Notes under the pieces: model-generated
What the model saw: the letters and a program-made list of their open reading frames with translations, nothing else
Told to the model about the DNA's origin: nothing
Databases searched by the model: none
Source: Pirellulaceae bacterium
Lineage (GTDB): Bacteria; Planctomycetota; Planctomycetia; Pirellulales; Pirellulaceae
NCBI GenBank assembly: GCA_022448645.1
Contig: JAKVBZ010000104.1
Coordinates: forward strand, 1-15,672
Direction: 5' to 3'
Length of the DNA stretch: 15,672 bases
Shown here: positions 7,577 to 14,162 of the stretch, piece after piece
Numbering within the stretch: position 1 is the stretch's first letter
Layout of the letters: each line of letters starts with the position of its first letter
Translations under genes and position numbers: made by a program

Positions 7577-10500
7577 TCAGCGTGGCGCCTCTTCACGCGG
7601 TGGAACTCGCCCGCCCACCGGCAACTTTTGCCGATGCATACGCACTTGTTCACGAGCTACAGCAATCGCTTCGACTTCGTCAAGTTGCTCCAGAATATGA
7701 ATCAGCGTCCGATATTGTTTGGCTAGATAACCATGTGAGATGTAAAAATCTGGATGCTCCTCAAGGAGTTTGTGGAGACTGGCAATCGATGCCTCGACGG
7801 TCATCCGTGCCTCAGGAATTTTCGCCTGTTGTTCCAATACTTTGGCCAATGATTCTTGCATTTCGGCCAACCAGAGCTGATGCGTGGGTGCCTGATCGGA
7901 CTGCTCGACAATCTCAGCTTGAATGGCAACAGCCTGACGGCAATATTTTTCTGCCTCACGAATACTAGCACGACGCGACTGCCGATCTCTCTGCCAGGCA
8001 ATCCGCAAATACACGTAACTAAGCTTATGAGAGGTGTGGGCACGACTGTGCGCGTACTCGGGAATATTCGGATGTTCCTCGACAAGTGCGTCTGCGTATG
8101 CCAGCGCTTTCAGCAACCTCTCTCGAGTATGCAAAAACTCATCGTCACCGACAGCTCGCAAATTCAGTCGAGCTAACGTTTCGCTCAACTCATACCGATA
8201 GTCAGCGATCAACGGATATTCCTGACTTAGGTCCGTCAATATGCGAATCGCCGTCTCGCCCCCTTCAGTGTCACCTCGATCTTCTCGTTCCCGATGGCAC
8301 AACGCTAATAGGTAGCGATATTCAGGGTGGTTCGACGACTCTTTTTGCAACTTCGTCAAAAGAGTAATCGCGTGGTTAAGTTGTTGGATGTTCTCTGCCG
8401 GCAACCTGGAAGCTTCGGGAAGAGGTGGAGGCCGATGGCGCACCGCGAGACGGCCATCCCTATTCCGCGAACCTTTTCCTCTGAGTGGCCGACTGTGAGG
8501 AGGTGGTCCACTCCCTTGCCATCCTGGCCGAGCTGACGGAGGTCCATGGCGCCGTGCATTGGGCCCTGGAAGATTACGTTTCGCCAAAAAGTAATAAGTG
8601 CGAGCTAGTTCAAACCAGGCTTCCGGAGTCGCATTATCAGTTTCTGCCGCCCGCAACAATTCGAGAGCTGTCCGGTACGATCTGCGAGCGTCGTCCGGAC
8701 GTTGCCACAATCGGTACACATTTCCCATCTCGTTGTGGATGTGAGCGATTTCAATCGTATATGGGTCTTGCTTTTCGGAATCACGAACCATGGCTTGGTA
8801 TGTTTTGACAGCCCGCTGATAAGCTCTGATGGCGGCATCGAAATCGCCTAAACGCTGTTGAATGTCGCCTACTCGACGATTCGCTTTTGCCGCTTCGGTC
8901 CTCAGTTCCACGTTGTCACTGTCTTGTGTCGACAATTCGTCGTAAAACTCCAGGATATCTTCGAGTAAAGCAGCGGTTTCTCGGGAAAGAACCGGCTGCG
9001 CAGGAACGGCCATGGACTCACCGTCTTCGATTTCCACCGTTAGTTGCGTTGGTTCGATCAGCCGGTTCGGCGAAAAACGGCCGTAGATTTTGTCGAGTGC
9101 CTCTAACGAAACACCTAATGTCGCTTCGGCTTTGGCACGTTCTTCCGAAACTCGCGTCAACGCAGCATTCGTACGCACATAACCGATCGTGGTCGACGCG
9201 GCTACCAGGATCAGCAGCAAACCCGCGACCCCAGCTAAACTGCCAACGACTGGATTCCGACGGCACCAACGTACAAAGCGTTCCGACAACGAAGAACGTT
9301 TCGCAAGAATTGGTAGGTCTTCGAGATACCTCTGCAAGTCGGCTGCCATTTCAGCTGCTGTTTGATAACGATCCAACGCATCGTGTGCGCACGCCTTCAT
9401 GACAATCGTTTCCAAATCACATGGGATGGCAGCGTTGACGGCTGTGAGACGCGGCAAAATGTGATGCGCCCCGTTACTGGCGACCAAATGTGTACGACGA
9501 CTATCCTCGAAAACAACTTTCAAAGTAAGTAATTCGTAGAGCGTAAGCCCTAAACTGTAAATGTCACTCCGGAAGTCTGCTTGACCAGCAAACTGTTCTG
9601 GAGCCATGTACCGGAGAGTACCCACGACATCTCCAGTTCGGCTAACATCATCGTGCTCCAAAGCCTTGGCCAGTCCAAAGTCGGCCACCCAGACAACACC
9701 CGCCATATCCAACAACAGATTACCCGGTTTGACGTCGCGGTGAAGTTTGCCTTGAGCGTGAGCATAGTGCAGCGCATCGGCCACTTGTAAGCCAATACGA
9801 GCCACGCTGTCCCAATAGTTCTTTCCGAACGCAACCTTGCCCGAGCCGCTTTCAGCGGACGCAGACAATACTTTAGGGTTCGTCCCAATGTCCCCTGCAT
9901 CCGATCCGTGAACACCAACCAGCGTTTCTGACTCGTCCGAAATATCCTGTGAGCCCGCGATTTCGCTCGACGATCCCACCTTCCGGAAATGAGCAAACGC
10001 TCCTTGCCTTAGCGCTCGTACGATACCCGCAACATGGCCCGCTGTCTGGCTGGTTGCAGATCCAGTCTGGCTGCGAAGTTCCGCCAAGACCTCGTCCAAT
10101 CCGGCTCCGGGAATATATTGCATGACGTAGTAGTGATACCCGTCGTACTCACCACATCCGAAGACGGGTACAATGTTCGTGTGGTGCAAACTGGCTACCG
10201 TTTTGGCCTCTCGACGAAACCGGCGTACGTGTTTTTCGTCCAGCAGTGCCTGTCGCGCAAGCATTTTCACCGCCACACGGCGTCCCAGAGATTCCTGCAC
10301 CGCTTCGAACACGATCCCCATACCACCTCGGCCGATCTCCCGCACAATCTGAAAATCTCCAACACGATCGAGGGGTGGATCAGACCAACCTGTTTTTCCA
10401 TAGGCGGCTCGCCGTTCGGCTTGTTGCTGGTCCCCCAACTGTTCCATCATGGCAATGGAGGGAAACAGCTGGTGGATCTTGTCTGCCAGGTGAGGATACT

Positions 10501-10618
10501 GAGCAGCGTACTCTGCAACCGTGGGACCTTCGCCTCGCCGACAGCGTTCCGCAAACTCGTCTGCCACGGCATCGAAAGAACGCAACTTAGCACTGGCACT
10601 TTCGCGATCGTCGGTCAT
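7577..10618 (-). CDS. Membrane-anchored Ser/Thr protein kinase with C-terminal TPRs
   Basis: 1013 residues. An N-terminal helical segment (about 15-58) typical of planctomycete kinases precedes a Hanks-type kinase domain (about 87-435): Gly loop GRGGMG (96-101), Lys118, catalytic HRDVKPGN (293-300), DFG (313-315), VGTLRYMAPE (332-341) and SDIYSLG (351-357). All key residues are present, so it should be active. An ~85-residue Ser/Gly-rich insertion (about 182-266) sits between the hinge and the catalytic loop. One transmembrane helix (about 457-480) places the kinase in the cytoplasm; the rest carries TPRs at about 570-660 and 745-1000, split by a Pro/Gly/Arg-rich linker (683-740). Its ATG overlaps the sigma-factor stop as ATGA, so the two are translationally coupled. 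ECF groups genetically linked to such kinases are known in Planctomycetes; the kinase probably senses a signal and modulates the sigma factor, but its targets are unknown. Confidence 0.95.
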   Translation of the reverse strand: MTDDRESASAKLRSFDAVADEFAERCRRGEGPTVAEYAAQYPHLADKIHQLFPSIAMMEQLGDQQQAERRAAYGKTGWSDPPLDRVGDFQIVREIGRGGMGIVFEAVQESLGRRVAVKMLARQALLDEKHVRRFRREAKTVASLHHTNIVPVFGCGEYDGYHYYVMQYIPGAGLDEVLAELRSQTGSATSQTAGHVAGIVRALRQGAFAHFRKVGSSSEIAGSQDISDESETLVGVHGSDAGDIGTNPKVLSASAESGSGKVAFGKNYWDSVARIGLQVADALHYAHAQGKLHRDVKPGNLLLDMAGVVWVADFGLAKALEHDDVSRTGDVVGTLRYMAPEQFAGQADFRSDIYSLGLTLYELLTLKVVFEDSRRTHLVASNGAHHILPRLTAVNAAIPCDLETIVMKACAHDALDRYQTAAEMAADLQRYLEDLPILAKRSSLSERFVRWCRRNPVVGSLAGVAGLLLILVAASTTIGYVRTNAALTRVSEERAKAEATLGVSLEALDKIYGRFSPNRLIEPTQLTVEIEDGESMAVPAQPVLSRETAALLEDILEFYDELSTQDSDNVELRTEAAKANRRVGDIQQRLGDFDAAIRAYQRAVKTYQAMVRDSEKQDPYTIEIAHIHNEMGNVYRLWQRPDDARRSYRTALELLRAAETDNATPEAWFELARTYYFLAKRNLPGPNARRHGPPSARPGWQGSGPPPHSRPLRGKGSRNRDGRLAVRHRPPPLPEASRLPAENIQQLNHAITLLTKLQKESSNHPEYRYLLALCHREREDRGDTEGGETAIRILTDLSQEYPLIADYRYELSETLARLNLRAVGDDEFLHTRERLLKALAYADALVEEHPNIPEYAHSRAHTSHKLSYVYLRIAWQRDRQSRRASIREAEKYCRQAVAIQAEIVEQSDQAPTHQLWLAEMQESLAKVLEQQAKIPEARMTVEASIASLHKLLEEHPDFYISHGYLAKQYRTLIHILEQLDEVEAIAVAREQVRMHRQKLPVGGRVPPREEAPR

Positions 10619-11253
10619 GATTGCTCATCCGTGACTTCATCCAGTATCTGTTTCAGTCGCTCGAGTGCACGGACATAGCGGTTGCTGGCAGCCGTTTTTT
10701 GAATACCAAGAACTTCCGCAACCTCCTTGTTGGAAAGTTGTTCAAAATGCCGTAGGGCCAGCACTTCCCGGTCCATTTCCTCCATCGTTTCCAACGCACG
10801 TCGCAAACCTTCAATCTGCTCGTCGCGGATCGCGGCGTTACTAGGTGATGTAATCGCTCCGGCAAGCCGTGATGCAATCGACAGCGAAGTGCCCTGAGCC
10901 TGAGCATCCGCGTGCAAACCTACTTCTCGCGCAGCATCCCGTTTTTGCACGCCAAGGTGCAGGCGATGAGTTTGCAATAATGTCTGCCAGGTCAGTTGAC
11001 GTGCCCACACAAAAAATGACACGGTCTCCTGTTGTAGAAAGTCCTCAATGCGACGCGCTACCTCAATATACGCCTCCTGCAACACGTCCCCTGCATCGAC
11101 ACGTCCGTAAAGGCGACGGTCCAGACGAAAATTGACCATCCTCTCAAACTGTCCGCGATATTTGGAAAACAATTTCGCCACAGCCTCTTCGCCACCTTGA
11201 CTTAAGGTGCAGCGTTCGTCGTATGAAACCTGGTCGGAAGGAACTTCTGCCAC
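10615..11253 (-). CDS. ECF-type RNA polymerase sigma factor, kinase-linked
   Basis: From a GTG at 11253 the protein has 212 residues. The frame stays open to a TTG at 11340, but those 29 extra residues do not resemble the family, and AGGA/GAAG purine-rich sequence precedes the GTG. Region 2 spans about 27-100, with the -10-recognition part around GDVLQEAYIEVARRI (55-69) and FVWARQLTWQTL. Region 4 is about 148-205, with REVLALRHFEQLSNKEVAEV and a helix-turn-helix ending in AASNRYVRALERLK. A long variable linker (about 102-145) joins them. No anti-sigma gene lies next to it; the coupled downstream gene is a Ser/Thr kinase, so phosphorylation rather than sequestration may control it. Target promoters are unknown. 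The start is the least certain point. Confidence 0.93.
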   Translation of the reverse strand: MAEVPSDQVSYDERCTLSQGGEEAVAKLFSKYRGQFERMVNFRLDRRLYGRVDAGDVLQEAYIEVARRIEDFLQQETVSFFVWARQLTWQTLLQTHRLHLGVQKRDAAREVGLHADAQAQGTSLSIASRLAGAITSPSNAAIRDEQIEGLRRALETMEEMDREVLALRHFEQLSNKEVAEVLGIQKTAASNRYVRALERLKQILDEVTDEQS

Positions 11254-12030
11254 GACACTTCTTTTCCTAAGAACCACATTTGTGAGAAACCGTCCACCCG
11301 AACGCGCCGCCAGACCCCCAAAAAGGGCTGTCCGACTCAAAGGAATCCACAGAACCCTTATTACATCTTAAGAAGAAAATCTTACGGCGCCAGTGGACGC
11401 GGCCAGGATTTATGCAGTTCTTGCCTTAGAGGCACAGGAATGGACGTCCCTCGTCAGGATGCCAGCAGTCGAGTGATCATCCATGCTCCCACGTTTCAGT
11501 AACACCAGGAGAGTAATCTGCGCACCGTAAGACCGTGCGCACCAGCCGTGCTGCGCGCCGCCGCGTGAACATCCATCGCAATCCACACCTGAAAACGCTT
11601 CAAGTAGCAGGCTCATGGCTATCGGCAACCATGTGAACGATCGCAACGGGGGAACGGCAGGAGAACAGTTGCCCCGCAAAGTCCCATGCCGCCTCCCATA
11701 AGGTCAGATACCGTATTCACTTCGCTAGTAACGCAGATGGATGGACGAAATCGTCCGTCGAATCGGATTCGGAGTTTGTTAGCAGAACGTTGTTGGCGTT
11801 TCACGGTTTGTGGTCCGTGGACCTTAAGACCATTCAGTTCCCCACCCTTGAAGACCCCCAACTAAGTACACTAATACTCCTATCCTTTTCGAAAAAGTCT
11901 GCATTCATTACACCCGTCGCCGGAATTCGCAGGCTCAGTTTTTTGAAATTTCAGACATCTACTGAAATAATTTCCCATCCGAATCAAAAATCAGTGTGGA
12001 CGCGTTATCTGATTTTGCAGTTAGTTAAAA
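11254..12030. other. 777 bp divergent non-coding region rich in short dyads
   Basis: It separates the leftward sigma-kinase operon from the rightward thioredoxin-like gene. Open frames on both strands here (for example minus 11410-11679 and plus 11790-12074) have no recognisable domains and poor composition. Direct repeats ATCTTA at 11365-11370 and 11379-11384 (14 bp period) lie upstream of the sigma gene. Perfect or near-perfect dyads occur at 11519-11541 (7 bp arms, TGCGCAC/GTGCGCA), 11740-11759 (9 bp arms with one T-G pair, AA loop), 11759-11771 (5 bp arms), 11812-11823 (5 bp arms) and 11948-11968 (7 bp arms). None is followed by a T-run. They may be operators or parts of a structured leader. 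Confidence 0.55.
11943..11971 (+). promoter_or_regulatory. Sigma70-like promoter with dyad operator, upstream of the thioredoxin-like gene
   Basis: TTGAAA (11943-11948) and AATAAT (11966-11971) are separated by 17 bp; each matches the sigma70 consensus at five of six positions. A perfect 7 bp inverted repeat (ATTTCAG at 11948-11954, CTGAAAT at 11962-11968, 7 bp centre) overlaps the end of the -35 and the -10 boxes, a good place for a repressor. Transcription would start near 11978, leaving about 53 nt of leader before the ATG at 12031. Prediction by eye only. Confidence 0.5.
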
Positions 12031-13029
12031 ATGACAACAATTCTTCCCATGATCGCCCTGATTATCACCGTTAACCCAACGACTAGCGTTACAAACCATT
12101 CGCCGGTCACACCCAGGATTGCCTGGCACGGGTCACTTGCCGAAGGCCTGGCAGCGGCTCGAAAAACGAAACGCCCAATCCTATTTGTGTCGGCTGCCCC
12201 CCAATGTTTGGGTGTGCCCGGCATTTGGTGACCGAGTAAACAAACCATGGACAGGAGTTTCTTGTCCGACGAACGTGTCGTTTCGGCCTCACGAAACTTT
12301 GTTTGCATTCGTCTAGCAACGTATGAGAGCAAAGCCGACGCCAAATTCACTAAGTCCATTTTCATTGGCCGTTCGGGACAATTGGAGAATACCACTTTTG
12401 CCATCCTGTCCCATGATGGCCAAGAATTGTTAGCTCGCCCCGGACGCGGACCGTCTCGAGCATTTGCAGATTCAGACGCCATGAGCACCGCCCTGCAAGA
12501 AATCGCCGCTGCGTATTCGAAAATGACCACAGCCTACAAACCACCACCGGAAATCCCATGGACGCAACGACTCGATTTGGCACTCAACATCGCCGCAGCC
12601 GACAAGCTTCCCTTGATCGTGGTAGTCCAGGACCGTCTAGGACAGGACGACATGATGGAACGATTTTTAGGTCGGCTAGCTTGGAGTGACGCGTTCCTAG
12701 GCCAGTTTGTCTACACCAAGGTCAGCGAGCAACGCGAATTGGCCCCGATTATGGATGCCGACACTGCGGCAGGCATTTTGGTGGTTCATCCTGGAACGTT
12801 TGGTTTGACCGGCCGTGTTCTACTTCAGTGGCACCAACACGATAACAAGCATACGTTTCGTTCAAGCTTGACTCAGCTCGTACGGGATTTCCCACGTTGG
12901 TCCAAGGATCACGAATCACACGTTCAACTCGGACTGCAATTGGGACTCGAATGGAAATCCAGAATACGAGTCACCGATCAACAATCCCTGCAAGCTCGAG
13001 CCAGACAACGTCAAGGCCTGCGTGACTGA
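12031..13029 (+). CDS. Candidate selenoprotein: tandem thioredoxin-like protein with in-frame UGA (Sec67)
   Basis: Reading through a TGA at 12229-12231 gives 332 residues; an upstream in-frame TGA at 12010-12012 fixes the start to the ATG at 12031. Residues 5-15 are hydrophobic and may be a weak signal peptide. The first thioredoxin-like domain (about 30-165) begins WHGSLAEGL, with KRPILFVSAAPQC (47-59), where Cys59 aligns with the first Cys of the usual APWC; then GVPGIW, Sec67, SFLSDERVV and NTTFAIL, where Thr replaces the usual cis-Pro. A second thioredoxin-like domain starts at about 177 (WTQRLDLAL) and lacks Cys. The halves lie in one frame and complete one domain, so this is one gene. 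A SECIS-like hairpin follows the TGA (12248-12268). Other genes here end in TGA, so the code is standard. Alternatives: a nonsense-mutated pseudogene, or translation from the ATG at 12247 (260 residues, lacking the active-site half). Role: probably an envelope thiol/selenol redox protein; unproven. Confidence 0.62.
12248..12268 (+). promoter_or_regulatory. Candidate bacterial SECIS element
   Basis: The stem pairs 12249-12256 (GGACAGGA) with 12260-12267 (TCTTGTCC), eight pairs with one G-U, plus a possible U-G at 12248/12268. The apical loop is GUU (or AGUUU if the weak closing A-U is open), 25 nt after the UGA. Known bacterial SECIS elements are stem-loops just downstream of UGA within the coding region, with a G-U in the loop that SelB recognises. 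The UGA is followed by C, a weak termination context. A bulged U as in E. coli fdhF is not evident. Confidence 0.55.
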
Positions 13030-13088
13030 TACAGCGTCAACAATACCTCAAACGCTCATTTGACTAACGAAGCGAATTTACCATCAAC

Positions 13089-13093
13089 GGGAG
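13089..13093 (+). promoter_or_regulatory. Shine-Dalgarno GGGAG of the EF-hand gene
   Basis: GGGAG lies 7 nt before the ATG at 13101, one of the clearest ribosome sites in the window, and fixes the start of the EF-hand gene. Confidence 0.65.
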
Positions 13094-13100
13094 AAACAGC

Positions 13101-13949
13101 ATGAAGAAGTTAACCTTGGCATTCACACTTGTGACGGCAATCAGTTTGGTCGTCAGTCCCACGATGTCCGAACCATTTCCGGGTCAAAACTCTGAATTCC
13201 CAGACGGTGCGTCCAACGAAAATCGTCCTCCCAGAAGACCTCGCCCTCCGCTGTTCAACGCTTTAGACGCAAACTCTGACGGAACCATCTCGACATCCGA
13301 GATCAACAACGCCTCGGCAGCACTCCAAGGATTGGATCAAAACAACGACGGAAGCCTTACTCCTGACGAGCTGCACCCAGGGCGGTCAGTCGGAGGCCGA
13401 GGTCAACAGCAACGGCGTCCCGAAGGTCGTCCAGGTGGCGCAAACCGGCCAGTGGACAAAGACTTGTCACAGGTAACAGGCACAATTATGGCGTTCGACA
13501 AAAACGCTGATGGAAAAGTAGGCCGCGATGAATTACCTGAACGTATGCGTGCCATGATCACCCATCACGATGCCAACCAAGACGGTCACTTGGACAAGCA
13601 AGAATTGGCGCAGCTGACTCCTCCAAGACAAAAAGGACCGCGCCGGAATCGTCGACAAACGGGAGAACAAAATGGACAGCGGCCTCAATTTTCACGTCAG
13701 GGCTTCGATGGCTTAAGAATTCGAACGGGCCCACCCGCTCCAGAACAGTTTGTACAACGTGCCCTGGAATTCGATGCCGATAAAAATGGGATGCTAGGTC
13801 AAGACGAGCTGCATAAGATGGCCCAAGAGCTGGCTCGACGCGGACCACCGGGTCAATCACGTCGCGGTGGATTCGGACCACAGCAAAACGGGAATGATTT
13901 CAACAACCAAGAACGTCTGCCTCGCAGAGGGCGTCACCGCCGCGGATAG
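13101..13949 (+). CDS. Secreted EF-hand calcium-binding protein (five loops)
   Basis: 282 residues. The N-terminus is a classic signal peptide (MKKLTLAFTLVTAISLVV, cleavage around 20-24), so the protein is exported. Five 12-residue EF-hand loops of the Dx[DN]x[DN]G form are visible: 56-67 (DANSDGTISTSE), 79-90 (DQNNDGSLTPDE), 133-144 (DKNADGKVGRDE), 157-168 (DANQDGHLDKQE) and 225-236 (DADKNGMLGQDE). Each ends in Glu, as calcium ligation needs. Loops 1-2 and 3-4 form pairs; loop 5 stands alone. Pro/Arg/Gln-rich low-complexity stretches separate them and make up the basic C-terminus, which may bind an acidic partner or polymer. It begins 71 bp after the thioredoxin-like gene and has no obvious promoter, so the two are probably cotranscribed. 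Calcium sensing or buffering is inferred; no catalytic domain is present. Confidence 0.92.
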   Translation: MKKLTLAFTLVTAISLVVSPTMSEPFPGQNSEFPDGASNENRPPRRPRPPLFNALDANSDGTISTSEINNASAALQGLDQNNDGSLTPDELHPGRSVGGRGQQQRRPEGRPGGANRPVDKDLSQVTGTIMAFDKNADGKVGRDELPERMRAMITHHDANQDGHLDKQELAQLTPPRQKGPRRNRRQTGEQNGQRPQFSRQGFDGLRIRTGPPAPEQFVQRALEFDADKNGMLGQDELHKMAQELARRGPPGQSRRGGFGPQQNGNDFNNQERLPRRGRHRRG

Positions 13950-14162
13950 ACACCGGGCAAATGCCTCGAGTCAAAACAAAAGTGTCATTGTCAGCCTGAG
14001 CAAAACAAAGGAGTTCAGCAAGACGAGCTCGCGCTGAAATCCTCCGACCGCTGTGCTTCCTCGGAATAACAGCTAACAGAGCCGTCCAAAGACTGGCAGA
14101 AGCAACCTGAGCCAGGTCCCGTACATTTCCTCAATCGTGCGCATCAATCCTTGAAACCGCGT

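Noticed and set aside
7312..7653. Small minus-strand open frame before the oxidoreductase gene
   Set aside because: It overlaps the kinase 3' end, is Cys/Trp/Arg-rich without a domain, and has no ribosome site; it ends next to the oxidoreductase start probably by chance.
8398..8570. Possible pair of compensating frameshifts in the kinase Pro/Arg-rich stretch (residues about 683-740)
   Set aside because: The stretch looks odd, but the TPRs on both sides are in one frame and Pro/Gly-rich linkers at this place are usual in such kinases.
10034..10678. 214-codon plus-strand open frame over the kinase N-terminus
   Set aside because: It is the complement of well-conserved kinase motifs and has no ribosome site or domain.
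11410..11861. Two minus-strand open frames in the divergent intergenic region
   Set aside because: Unusual composition, no domain, no ribosome site, overlapping each other in different frames.
12247..13029. A separate 260-residue gene starting at the ATG at 12247
   Set aside because: This start cuts off the first half of the thioredoxin-like domain, lacks a ribosome site, and lies inside the SECIS-like hairpin; the upstream half is in the same frame with matching family sequence.
14014..14038. Weak dyad (TTCAGC/GCTGAA) as a terminator of the EF-hand gene
   Set aside because: Long loop and no T-run follows on either strand.
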